Assembly: GCA_023424965.1 (NCBI GenBank)
Contig: JAFADI010000032.1
Span: 1-52,113, forward strand
Direction: 5' to 3'
From: Bacillota bacterium
GTDB lineage: Bacteria > Bacillota > Clostridia > Acetivibrionales > JAFADI01
Length of the DNA: 52,113 bases
In this document: in pieces, positions 17,375 through 24,937 of the stretch
How positions within the stretch are numbered: the stretch's first letter is position 1
Layout: each line of letters starts with the position of its first letter
The notes under the pieces: generated by a model
What the model saw: only the letters and a program-made list of their open reading frames with translations
What the model was told of the DNA's origin: nothing
Database searches by the model: none
Translations under genes and position numbers: made by a program

Positions 17375-17926
17375 CTAATGCGTCACACCTTTTTCCACAT
17401 CTCCGATTGTAACTGCATTTACTTTATCGATGTCGAGCAATTTTACATGTACAACTTCACTTTTGGACGTGGGAACATTTTTGCCCACATAGTCAGCCCT
17501 GATAGGCAGTTCCCTGTGTCCCCTGTCGATGAGTATGGCCAGCTGGATCATCCTGGGCCTCCCGATATCCATCAGTGCATCGATGGCGGCCCTTGCAGTA
17601 CGGCCGGTGTACAGAACGTCATCCACAAGTACGATCTTTTTATCATTGATAGGAAAGTCGATGGCTGTTCCGTTAATCACAGGATGTTCCGACAACATGC
17701 TGAGGTCGTCCCGGTAGAAGGTAATATCCAAAACTCCAACGGCAACGGCCGTTCCTTCAACTTCCTTGATTTTTTGGGCGATCATCTTCGCAAGAGGTAC
17801 TCCTCTCCTCTGTATGCCGATTAATGCAAGATTATCAACACCTTTATTTTTTTCAATTATTTCATGGGCTATTCTGGTTATGGCTCTCATGATACCGCTT
17901 TCGTCCATTATTTCAGCTTTATCCAT
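17375..17926 (-). CDS. pyrR: PyrR, pyr operon attenuation protein with uracil phosphoribosyltransferase fold
   Basis: PyrR binds UMP and a stem-loop in pyr mRNA and promotes termination; many homologues also have uracil phosphoribosyltransferase activity. From the ATG at 17926 the product is 183 residues, matching B. subtilis PyrR. The PRPP motif IVLVDDVLYTGRTARAA is intact, and LIGIQRRGVPLA and LAILIDRGHRELPIRADYVGKNVPT are characteristic. The frame could begin at TTG 17938, but GAGGTG lies just upstream of the ATG. The matching RNA target and terminator lie in the leader immediately upstream. Confidence 0.96.
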   Translation of the reverse strand: MDKAEIMDESGIMRAITRIAHEIIEKNKGVDNLALIGIQRRGVPLAKMIAQKIKEVEGTAVAVGVLDITFYRDDLSMLSEHPVINGTAIDFPINDKKIVLVDDVLYTGRTARAAIDALMDIGRPRMIQLAILIDRGHRELPIRADYVGKNVPTSKSEVVHVKLLDIDKVNAVTIGDVEKGVTH

Positions 17927-17974
17927 GTCGCACCTCAAATTCTTTTAAGATATAGGCCGGATGGCCCTAATAAA

Positions 17975-18085
17975 GCACAAAAACTTCCTACCTGAAGGTA
18001 AGAAGTTATGATTTTCTTAATAAATATTGGTTTGCTGCTGACGATAACTCTCACCTTCCGGCCTCACAGGACCAGTTAAAGGTTC
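17975..18085 (-). promoter_or_regulatory. PyrR-dependent transcription attenuator in the pyr leader
   Basis: Reading the minus strand, the PyrR-binding loop lies at about 18045-18085 with core GGTCCTGTGAGGCC, matching the ARUCCNGNGAGGYU pattern of PyrR sites closed by ACCTT/AAGGT. The terminator is 17982-18007 (AACTTCTTACCT with AGGTAGGAAGTT) followed by TTTTTG. An antiterminator can form between 18044-18055 (GGTGAGAGTTAT) and 17997-18009 (ATAACTTCTTACC) with one bulged T; it uses bases of both other structures. This is the three-way switch known from Bacillus. Confidence 0.88.
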
Positions 18086-18111
18086 AGTAATTAAATAATT
18101 AAATTGTCAGC

Positions 18112-18117
18112 ATTATA
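18112..18117 (-). promoter_or_regulatory. Candidate -10 element of the pyr operon promoter
   Basis: TATAAT lies on the minus strand about 30 bases ahead of the PyrR-binding loop, the right place for the operon start. No convincing -35 box stands at 16-18 bases. Confidence 0.35.
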
Positions 18118-18172
18118 TTACCATATTGAAGAAACAAAGTCCACTTTTTTATCAAATTTTGCATCCGGCAAT

Positions 18173-18205
18173 AAAAGCGACCGGGCATCAAGCCCCATCG
18201 CTTTT
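18173..18205 (-). terminator. Second hairpin terminator after spoVS copy 1
   Basis: On the minus strand AAAAGCGA pairs with TCGCTTTT outside an inner GGGC/GCCC stem, with two mismatched bases between stems. It ends in TTTT and could work in both directions, insulating the pyr operon from spoVS. Confidence 0.55.
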
Positions 18206-18231
18206 GGTCGGATTTGCCCCGCAAATGACCT

Positions 18232-18263
18232 AAAAAAAACAACATGTCAAATTTCTGACATGT
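18232..18263 (-). terminator. Rho-independent terminator of spoVS copy 1
   Basis: ACATGTCA and TGACATGT pair perfectly on the minus strand, followed by TG and eight T. It lies 14 bases after the stop codon. Confidence 0.85.
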
Positions 18264-18276
18264 TTCTTGACACTGA

Positions 18277-18537
18277 TTATCTCGATTCGACCAAAAACTT
18301 TATGGCGGTCCTTTCTTCTCCGTCGATGCTGATTTCTGAAAATGCAGGAATAACAACGAGGTCTATACCGTTTGGAGCAACAAACCCTCGGGTGATAGCT
18401 ATTGCTTTTACTGCCTGGTTCACGGCTGCAGCTCCGACCGCCTGGATCTCAGCCCGGTTGCTGTCTCTGAGCACTGCTGCCAGAGCGCCCGCAACGGATT
18501 TGGGCTGAGAAGTTGATGAAACCTTAAGTACTTCCAT
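18277..18537 (-). CDS. spoVS: Stage V sporulation protein S, copy 1
   Basis: The 86-residue product is a near-complete SpoVS: MEVLKVSSTSQPKSVAGALA, AEIQAVGAAAVNQAVKAIAI and DGEERTAIKFLVE match the family from end to end. SpoVS is a small Alba-like protein required for coat formation and dehydration of the spore core in B. subtilis. AGGAGGTAA sits well before the ATG. It is a monocistronic unit with its own terminators and a candidate sigma-H promoter. A second copy lies at 48805-49068; I use the symbol for both because the sequence does not say which is the functional counterpart. Confidence 0.95.
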   Translation of the reverse strand: MEVLKVSSTSQPKSVAGALAAVLRDSNRAEIQAVGAAAVNQAVKAIAITRGFVAPNGIDLVVIPAFSEISIDGEERTAIKFLVESR

Positions 18538-18617
18538 AACTTACCTCCTGGTGTGAATGCGATAGGAAATAAAACAAAAGTAAAATTGCTACTAACTTAA
18601 ACATATGTATACAATAT

Positions 18618-18646
18618 ATATTCTATGTAATTTCTTGAATCCCTGC
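18618..18646 (-). promoter_or_regulatory. Candidate sigma-H promoter of spoVS copy 1
   Basis: GCAGGGATT, 11 bases, then ATAGAATAT on the minus strand match the sigma-H pattern RnAGGAwWW / RnnGAATww with one mismatch. B. subtilis spoVS is known to use sigma-H. The identically spaced motif ahead of copy 2 strengthens the call. Confidence 0.55.
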
Positions 18647-18708
18647 AAGATTATAAAAAAATATATATTTTTTTCATATACATGAAAATAATGGCTGGCT
18701 ATGGATTT

Positions 18709-19728
18709 TTAGACATTTATATCATAATCGGAAGTGCTTTCTGAGACAATTACTCTGTTAAACCCGTATTTTTCTTTAAGATATGCTATATTATTCCGTT
18801 TTTGCCCTATCACATTTGATATATTTGAAGCTTTTGTATGAATCAACAGTTCCTTTTTGCCTCCCAGATTCTTTTCCGCGATTTGACCCTCAATCTTCAG
18901 AAGAGCCAGCCTTGCCTCAACAAGCTGCCGGAAAGCCGGATGAAAAGGCCCTGCCGCAATGTCGCCTCCGGTGTTTATGTTTTCCGTGGCCTGGAGCCCG
19001 ACCCTTATAACGCTTATCCCGTTTTCCCCGTACATACCCAGCAATACCGCGCAGATGTCCACTGCCACTTCCAGCGGGAGAGGAAAATAATTTCCTGAAC
19101 GGTAAAGCTTTTCCAGATAGGTGTCTTTTATTACAAGCGTAGGATAGATCCGCACGATGGAGGGTTTAAGCTCAATGACCTTCTTTGCCGTATTTACGGC
19201 TTTTTCGGCAGTATCGCCGGGAAGGCCCACCATGGTCTGAATTCCCAGCTCAAACCCATAGGATCTTATGAGTTGTGATGACGTTATTACATCCTGAACA
19301 CCATGCCCCCTGCAGCTGCGCCCCAGAATTTCTTCATCCAGGCTCTGGGCTCCAAGTTCGATGGTTCCCACATTGAATTTTTTTAAATAGGCAAGTACAG
19401 ACTCCGATATATAGTCAGGACGTGTTGACAACCTTATGCTGTTTACCCTGTTCGCTTTTATATAATCATTGGCGATGCTCAAATAGTTAATTTGCAGCTC
19501 CCTGTCGATCCCTGTAAAGCTGCCCCCATAGAAGCCTATTTCTACAAAGCTTCCGGTCTGGATCGTCGCCAGGTGCCCTTCGATAATTCCCCGGATTTCT
19601 CCTTCCGTCAGATCCTTCATTTGTCCGCTGATCAATTTCTGGTTGCAGTAGATGCAATCATAAGGGCAGCCTTTGTGAGGGATAAATACCGGAATTACCA
19701 CATGCTTATTTTTCAAGGGCTTCACCAT
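18709..19728 (-). CDS. Elp3-like radical SAM protein without acetyltransferase domain
   Basis: The product of about 339 residues has a radical SAM cluster motif CPYDCIYCNQ near its N-terminus, followed by EIGFYGGSFTGID, IRLSTRPDYI, TIELGAQSLDEEIL and IQTMVGLPGDT. These match the catalytic domain of Elp3/COG1243-type proteins. Full Elp3 carries a GNAT acetyltransferase domain after about residue 350; this protein ends before it. A tRNA-modification role is possible but not established for the short forms. It follows rnc and overlaps its end. I prefer the ATG at 19728; GTG at 19743 is also in frame and no clear ribosome site decides it. Confidence 0.8.
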   Translation of the reverse strand: MVKPLKNKHVVIPVFIPHKGCPYDCIYCNQKLISGQMKDLTEGEIRGIIEGHLATIQTGSFVEIGFYGGSFTGIDRELQINYLSIANDYIKANRVNSIRLSTRPDYISESVLAYLKKFNVGTIELGAQSLDEEILGRSCRGHGVQDVITSSQLIRSYGFELGIQTMVGLPGDTAEKAVNTAKKVIELKPSIVRIYPTLVIKDTYLEKLYRSGNYFPLPLEVAVDICAVLLGMYGENGISVIRVGLQATENINTGGDIAAGPFHPAFRQLVEARLALLKIEGQIAEKNLGGKKELLIHTKASNISNVIGQKRNNIAYLKEKYGFNRVIVSESTSDYDINV

Positions 19729-20428
19729 ACTTTTCAAGCGCACATTTTGCCGCCGTCTGCTCCGCCTCTTTCTTGCTTTTTCCCTCTCCCCTGCCCATAA
19801 CGGCTTCGGCGACTTTTACCTGGGAGACAAAGAGCTTGTTGTGGTCGGGACCCTTTTCTTCAAGAATTTCATAGATGATTTTATTCTCGCTGTTTTTTTG
19901 AACCAGTTCCTGGAGCTGTGTTTTATAGTCAATAAACAGAAGCCCTTTCACCGAATCTTCAATTAACTGCTCCATTTGGTACAGAATGAATTTTTTGGCG
20001 CTCTCCATGCCTCCATCGGTGTAGATGGCCCCAATCAAGGATTCAAACGCATCGGAAAGAATGGATATTCTTGAACGTCCTCCGGTATTTTCCTCTCCCT
20101 TGCCCAGCAAAAGATAGTCGCCGATGTTCAGGTTATTGGAGCATTTCATCAGAGAGGGCTCACAGACAATGCTGGCCCTCACCCGGGTCATCTCGCCTTC
20201 GGACAGGTTCTTGTAATTAAAATAGATATTTTCGCTGATGACCACGTTCAGAACCGAATCTCCGAGAAATTCCAACCGCTCGTTGCTCTGCAGCTTTGCT
20301 TCCTTGAATTCATTTGCAAAGGAGCTGTGGGTAAGGGCCAGAATGACATTGGCCTTGTCCCTGAAGCAGTAGTCGATACTCTCTTCAAGGCTCCCAATCT
20401 TGCTCTTCAACATTTCGTAGCCGTTCAT
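19706..20428 (-). CDS. rnc: Ribonuclease III
   Basis: This double-stranded-RNA endonuclease matures rRNA and processes mRNAs. The RNase III signature NERLEFLGDSVLNVVIS and the second acidic cluster DAFESLIGAIYTDGG are intact. The C-terminal dsRNA-binding domain begins at KTQLQELVQK and ends in GKSKKEAEQTAAKCALEKYG. The frame is open to 20509, but GGAGGGA directly precedes the ATG at 20428 (MNGYEMLKSK), giving 240 residues, normal for the family. It follows the fab operon, a common order in Firmicutes. Confidence 0.95.
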   Translation of the reverse strand: MNGYEMLKSKIGSLEESIDYCFRDKANVILALTHSSFANEFKEAKLQSNERLEFLGDSVLNVVISENIYFNYKNLSEGEMTRVRASIVCEPSLMKCSNNLNIGDYLLLGKGEENTGGRSRISILSDAFESLIGAIYTDGGMESAKKFILYQMEQLIEDSVKGLLFIDYKTQLQELVQKNSENKIIYEILEEKGPDHNKLFVSQVKVAEAVMGRGEGKSKKEAEQTAAKCALEKYGEALEK

Positions 20429-20528
20429 ACTCCCTCCAGGTATTTTGTAATGAGCACAGTTTATTGTTCCATAAGTTATTCTACCCAACAAAGGCTCCAT
20501 AAGCAACATGAATATTTATAATTACATG

Positions 20529-20562
20529 GTTCAGGGTGAGGCTGTTATACCTCACCCTGAAC
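20529..20562. terminator. Strong palindrome between fabF and rnc
   Basis: GTTCAGGGTGAG and CTCACCCTGAAC form a perfect 12-bp stem around a 10-base loop. It lacks a T run on either side, so it may be a weak terminator or an mRNA-stabilising or processing hairpin. Confidence 0.55.
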
Positions 20563-20606
20563 ACATTTATTTGCACAGCAGCACCTTTGGGTACATTGCT
20601 TCAGGC

Positions 20607-21848
20607 CTATTCGTATTTCTTCAGGGCCAGGGTGGCATTGTGCCCACCAAAGCCGAGAGAATTGGATAAGGCATATTTGATGTCCGCCCGTCTTCCCTCA
20701 TTGGGCACACAGTCAAGGTCACAATCGGGGTCGGGAGTGTTGTAGTTTATTGTGGCGGGTAAAAATCCTTCCTTCAGCGCCAGAGCGGTTATGATGGCTT
20801 CAATGGCTCCCGCTGCACCCAGCAGGTGTCCCGTCATGGATTTGGTGGAACTCATGGACAGCTTGTAGGCATGTTCTCCAAACACTGCCTTGACAATCTT
20901 CGTTTCACCGGGATCATTCAATGGCGTTGAGGTTCCATGGGCATTGATATATCCCACTTCTTCAGGCCGGATACCCGCATCCTTGATGGCCGTGCTCATG
21001 CATTTGATTCCTCCCAGGCCTTCGGGATGGGGAGCGGTAATGTGGTATGCGTCGCAGGTGCATCCATAACCCACGATTTCCGCAAGGATGACGGCTCCTC
21101 TTTTGAGGGCGTGCTCCAGTTCCTCGACGATGAGTATACCGGCGCCTTCTCCCATAACAAAGCCGTCCCTGTCCGCATCAAAAGGCCTGCAGGCCTTTTG
21201 CGGGTCCTCGTTTGTAGACATGGCCTTCATGGAGCAGAAACCCGCAAAGGCCATAGGTGTAACGGACGCCTCCGCACCTCCTGTGACCATTAAATCCGCA
21301 TCGCCGCGCTGGATCACCTTGAAAGCGTCTCCAATTGCGTTATTTCCGGTGGCACACGCCGTTACCACACATTCGTTAAAGCCGCAGAGGCCATATTCGA
21401 TGGCAATTCTTCCCGCCGCCATGTTTCCTATCATCATGGGTATAAAGAAAGGACTCACCCTTCCCGGGCCCTTTTCCATCAGAGTGGCGTGCTGGTCTTC
21501 AAAGGTTTCGATTCCTCCGATCCCTGAGCCTACAATGACGCCTGCCCTGTCCTTATCCAGACTTTCCAGGTCGATTCCCGACGTCTGAAAAGCCATTTTG
21601 GTGGCCGCAAGCGCATACTGGGTGAATTTGTCCATCCTCTTGGCTTCTTTTTTATCAATGTACTGCGAAGGATCAAAATCCGTCAGCTCCGCAGCAACCT
21701 TTGTGGTATAGCCCTCCGTATCAAACCTGGTTATGGACTTTATACCGCATCTGCCTTCCTTTATATTGCTCCAGAACTGGTCGACTCCCATTCCAAGGGA
21801 GGAAACAACCCCTGCACCTGTTATAACGACACGCTTTTTCATGTTCAA
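20607..21848 (-). CDS. fabF: Beta-ketoacyl-ACP synthase II
   Basis: This condensing enzyme performs the elongation steps of type II fatty-acid synthesis. At 413 residues it has the catalytic triad: Cys165 in VVTACATGNN, His in INAHGTSTPLNDPGE near 305, and His in MTGHLLGAAGA near 342. The N-terminal RVVITGAGVVSSLG and C-terminal NSLGFGGHNATL are typical. It is last in the fab cluster and is separated from acpP by a terminator, so its expression may be lower than or independent of the upstream genes. Confidence 0.97.
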   Translation of the reverse strand: MNMKKRVVITGAGVVSSLGMGVDQFWSNIKEGRCGIKSITRFDTEGYTTKVAAELTDFDPSQYIDKKEAKRMDKFTQYALAATKMAFQTSGIDLESLDKDRAGVIVGSGIGGIETFEDQHATLMEKGPGRVSPFFIPMMIGNMAAGRIAIEYGLCGFNECVVTACATGNNAIGDAFKVIQRGDADLMVTGGAEASVTPMAFAGFCSMKAMSTNEDPQKACRPFDADRDGFVMGEGAGILIVEELEHALKRGAVILAEIVGYGCTCDAYHITAPHPEGLGGIKCMSTAIKDAGIRPEEVGYINAHGTSTPLNDPGETKIVKAVFGEHAYKLSMSSTKSMTGHLLGAAGAIEAIITALALKEGFLPATINYNTPDPDCDLDCVPNEGRRADIKYALSNSLGFGGHNATLALKKYE

Positions 21849-21924
21849 CTTCCCCCTATTTTAAAATACTGCTCTACTGAATTTTTAAGGCAATTTATAT
21901 TGAAAGTTATCTATCGACTCAGGA

Positions 21925-21957
21925 TAAAAAAAAGTCCCTTACCAGGGACTTTTTTTA
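21925..21957 (-). terminator. Terminator between acpP and fabF
   Basis: AGTCCC and GGGACT arms (21933-21950) with flanking A and T runs make a bidirectional hairpin. On the minus strand it directly follows acpP; the acpP TAA (21955-21957) lies within the A run of the terminator. Confidence 0.85.
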
Positions 21958-22182
21958 TGTGTTATTCTTAATGTAATCTACAGCATCACCTACTGTAGTT
22001 ATCTTCTCAGCCTCACTATCCGGAATCTCGAGGTCGAATTCCTCTTCCAGAGCCATTATAAGTTCAACAATATCAAGTGAGTCTGCACCAAGATCATCTA
22101 TGAATGACGATTCCATGGCTATGTCATCTTCCTCAACGCCTAACTGCTCAACAATAATCTTCTTCACCTTTTCAAACACCAT
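21955..22182 (-). CDS. acpP: Acyl carrier protein
   Basis: This small acidic carrier holds growing acyl chains on a phosphopantetheine arm. From the ATG at 22182 it has 75 residues, with the modification site Ser35 in DDLGADSLDIVEL. AAGGAGGTGAA lies ideally before this ATG, so an upstream in-frame ATG at 22200 is not used. It lies between fabG and fabF as in most Firmicutes. Confidence 0.97.
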   Translation of the reverse strand: MVFEKVKKIIVEQLGVEEDDIAMESSFIDDLGADSLDIVELIMALEEEFDLEIPDSEAEKITTVGDAVDYIKNNT

Positions 22183-22228
22183 ACATTCACCTCCTTCCAC
22201 AGGGGGCTAATTTTATTTATTATTCCTT

Positions 22229-22257
22229 ATGTAAAAGAATAGCAATAGCTTTTACAT
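22229..22257. repeat. Hairpin between fabG and acpP
   Basis: ATGTAAAAG and CTTTTACAT form a perfect 9-bp stem around an 11-base loop that itself repeats ATAG. It lacks a clean T run and may be a processing or stability element that favours the abundant acpP message (inference). Confidence 0.5.
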
Positions 22258-22267
22258 TAAGATAATA

Positions 22268-23011
22268 TTACATAACCAGTCCGCCGTCAATATCAATTAC
22301 CTGACCTGTCACATAATTTGAATCTTCCGAAGCAAGGAAAGCCACAACATTCGCCACATCTTCCGGTGTCCCGAACCTTCCGAGGGGTATGTTTTTCAGG
22401 TAATTATTCCTTACTTCTTCAGGCAATATGTCGGTCATTTTGCTTTGAATTAATCCCGGAGCCACGGCATTGCAGGTGATTCCCCTGGGGGCAAACTCCT
22501 TCGCCGTAGTTTTGGTAAGGCCGATAAGACCGGCTTTTGAAGCCGAGTAGTTCGCCTGGCCAGGATTGCCGTAACGTCCTGCAACCGAAGCAATATTGAC
22601 GATTTTACCGCTCCTTTGTTTGATCATCACTTTCGCAGCGGCTTTTGTACATAAAAAGGCACCTTTAAGGTTTATGTCCAGAACCAGATCCCAATCCTCT
22701 TCAGACATCATGGCCATGGGCTTGTCTTTGGTGATACCCGCGTTGTTTACCAGCACGTCCAGACTTCCAAAGGTCTTGACGGCAGTCTCAACCATGGCTT
22801 TGACATCTTCAGGGTTTCTCACATCACCCTTAGTAACTGCTACATTATAACCGGCAGCCTTAAACTCCTCGGCAGTCGCATCAATTGCGTCGGAAGCGGC
22901 AATATCATTTAAAACAATATTCGCTCCCATGCTTGCAAGCCTTAAAGCTATGGACTTCCCGAGGCCGCGGCCTGAGCCGGTTACAACAGCAGTTTTCCCC
23001 TTTAACTGCAT
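22268..23011 (-). CDS. fabG: 3-oxoacyl-ACP reductase
   Basis: This NADPH-dependent short-chain dehydrogenase reduces beta-ketoacyl-ACP. The cofactor motif TGSGRGLGKS, NNAG near 89-92 and the catalytic set Ser142, Tyr155, Lys159 (ASVAGRYGNPGQANYSASKA) are intact, and the C-terminus YVTGQVIDIDGGLVM is typical. I chose the second ATG, 23011, because GGAGG is ten bases before it but only one base before the first ATG at 23020. The product is 247 residues. It follows fabD closely. Confidence 0.97.
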   Translation of the reverse strand: MQLKGKTAVVTGSGRGLGKSIALRLASMGANIVLNDIAASDAIDATAEEFKAAGYNVAVTKGDVRNPEDVKAMVETAVKTFGSLDVLVNNAGITKDKPMAMMSEEDWDLVLDINLKGAFLCTKAAAKVMIKQRSGKIVNIASVAGRYGNPGQANYSASKAGLIGLTKTTAKEFAPRGITCNAVAPGLIQSKMTDILPEEVRNNYLKNIPLGRFGTPEDVANVVAFLASEDSNYVTGQVIDIDGGLVM

Positions 23012-23028
23012 ATTATGCATTCCTCCTT

Positions 23029-23961
23029 TTATCCTATCCCATCCAGGGTCTTGTTGAGGGAATCCATGTCTTCAACATTAAATACCCTCACATCCTTGCT
23101 GATTTTCTTTATAAAACCGCTTAAGGCCTTTCCAGGACCTATTTCGACAAAGGTGTCCACTCCGTCCTTAAGCATGGAATTGACGCATTCCTCCCAGAGC
23201 ACGGAATTGCTGACTTGCCGGATGAGCAAATCCTTGACCCCGGATTTATCATTAATATATTCGGCAGTAACATTTGTTACGACAGGTATCCCCATATCCT
23301 TCAATTCTATTTTTTCCAGCTCCGACGCCAGTTTTTCCCCTGCGGGCCTGAGCATGCTGCAGTGGAAAGGTGCGCTTACCGGAAGTACCATGGAACGCTT
23401 TGCTCCCTTTTCCTTGCAAAGCTCAACAACCTTTTCAACGGCTTTTATTTCTCCGGCTACAACCACCTGTCCGGGGCAGTTGAAATTTGCGGGCTCAACA
23501 ACTCCCTCGCCGGAAGCAGCCTTACAGCATTCCTTCACGTCTTCATTGGAAAGGCCCAAAATTGCAGCCATGGTGCCTACTCCTACAGGAACCGCTTCCT
23601 GCATGAACTTTCCGCGCTTTTTGACCAGCGCCACGGCGCCCCCGAAGGAAAAGGTACCTGCCGCCACATGAGCGGAATACTCGCCCAGGCTCAAGCCTGC
23701 CACCACATCCGGCTTGATGCCTTTTTCCAGCAAAGGCTGAAGGCACGCGATGCTGGTTGTGAGGATGGTTGGCTGCGTATTCTCCGTTATCTTTAAAGTT
23801 TCCTCGTCGCCTTCGAAAATCATTTTTTTAATGTCAAAACCCAGGGCTTCCGACGCCTGATTAAAAATATCATCGGCAGACTTGAAGTTTTCCGCTATCT
23901 CTTTGCCCATTCCCACGTTCTGGGCGCCCTGGCCCACAAATACAAAAGCTAGCTTCCCCAT
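23029..23961 (-). CDS. fabD: Malonyl-CoA:ACP transacylase
   Basis: This enzyme transfers malonyl groups to ACP for chain extension. From the ATG at 23961 it has 310 residues, with FVFVGQGAQNVGMG at the N-terminus and the catalytic serine in GLSLGEYSAH (Ser91). SAPFHCSMLRPA carries the active-site His. The in-frame ATG at 23982 lies ahead of the GGAGGG site and would add seven non-conserved residues, so I reject it. The gene lies between fabK and fabG. Confidence 0.97.
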   Translation of the reverse strand: MGKLAFVFVGQGAQNVGMGKEIAENFKSADDIFNQASEALGFDIKKMIFEGDEETLKITENTQPTILTTSIACLQPLLEKGIKPDVVAGLSLGEYSAHVAAGTFSFGGAVALVKKRGKFMQEAVPVGVGTMAAILGLSNEDVKECCKAASGEGVVEPANFNCPGQVVVAGEIKAVEKVVELCKEKGAKRSMVLPVSAPFHCSMLRPAGEKLASELEKIELKDMGIPVVTNVTAEYINDKSGVKDLLIRQVSNSVLWEECVNSMLKDGVDTFVEIGPGKALSGFIKKISKDVRVFNVEDMDSLNKTLDGIG

Positions 23962-23963
23962 CG

Positions 23964-24914
23964 TTATCCATTCCCTCCACACATGTTTTTGATGCTTTCA
24001 ATTACCTTTAAATTATCAGAGAGGATATCTTCAATGATAATCCTGCAAGGCTTGATGTCTTTTATCAAGCCGGCGATCTGTCCCGCCATCACAGAGCCAC
24101 GGGACACGTCCCCATTAATTACCGCTGCCTGAAGTTTTCCCCTTCCCAGTTCTTCCATCTCTTCAAAGGTGGCCTTTCTGTCTTCAAGCCCGTCGAATTC
24201 CCTTGTGAGCTTGTTTTTCAAGGACCTTACCGGGTGTCCCGTGGAGCGTCCCGTCACTACGGCATCACGGTCCTTTGCGTCTACCACGGCATTTTTATAG
24301 TTTTCATGGACCATGCACTCCTCGGAGCAGAGAAACCGCGTGCCGATCTGAACTCCTCGGGCGCCCAACGCCAGCGCGGCAATGACCGCCCTGCTGTCGG
24401 CGATGCCTCCGGCGGCAATGACAGGAATATTCACCGCATCAACCACCTGGGGAACCAATACCATCGTCGTCAATTCTCCGATATGTCCTCCCGACTCAGT
24501 ACCTTCGGCAATAACGGCATCGGCGCCTTCCTTCTCCATCCGCTTTGCGAGGGCCACGGTGGGTATGACAGGTATGACCTTCGTCCCTATGGACTTCAGC
24601 TTTTCTACATATTTCCCCGGATTTCCCGCACCCGTGGTGATCACCGGCACCTTCTCTTCATAGATTACATTCATGACCTCTTCTACAAAAGGCGACAACA
24701 GCATGACATTGACCCCAAAAGGTCTATCCGTCAACTTTTTTGCCTTTTGAATCTCATTTCTCACCCAATCCGCAGGTGCATTGCCTGCGGCGATGATGCC
24801 CAGGCCGCCGGCGTTGGAAACCGCAACCGCCAGCTCCGCCGTGGATACCCAGGCCATTCCTCCTTGAAGGATGGGGTATTGGATTCCAAGGATATCACAT
24901 AATTGTGTTTTCAT
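23964..24914 (-). CDS. fabK: Enoyl-ACP reductase II, FMN-dependent
   Basis: FabK performs the last reduction of the elongation cycle in place of FabI. It is a TIM-barrel flavoprotein of the nitronate monooxygenase-like family. IQYPILQGGMAWVS, NAGGLGIIAAGN, EGTESGGHIGELTTM and VIAAGGIADSRAV match. From ATG 24914, preceded by GGAGGTTAT, it has 316 residues. The position between fabH and fabD supports FabK rather than nitronate monooxygenase. No fabI or fabL is present in the window; bacteria relying on FabK are usually resistant to triclosan. Confidence 0.95.
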   Translation of the reverse strand: MKTQLCDILGIQYPILQGGMAWVSTAELAVAVSNAGGLGIIAAGNAPADWVRNEIQKAKKLTDRPFGVNVMLLSPFVEEVMNVIYEEKVPVITTGAGNPGKYVEKLKSIGTKVIPVIPTVALAKRMEKEGADAVIAEGTESGGHIGELTTMVLVPQVVDAVNIPVIAAGGIADSRAVIAALALGARGVQIGTRFLCSEECMVHENYKNAVVDAKDRDAVVTGRSTGHPVRSLKNKLTREFDGLEDRKATFEEMEELGRGKLQAAVINGDVSRGSVMAGQIAGLIKDIKPCRIIIEDILSDNLKVIESIKNMCGGNG

Positions 24915-24937
24915 ATAACCTCCGTTAACAGCCTCCA

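Noticed and set aside
22596..22850. Small plus-strand frames within the fab operon
   Set aside because: They are antisense to conserved fabG and fabD and have no ribosome sites.
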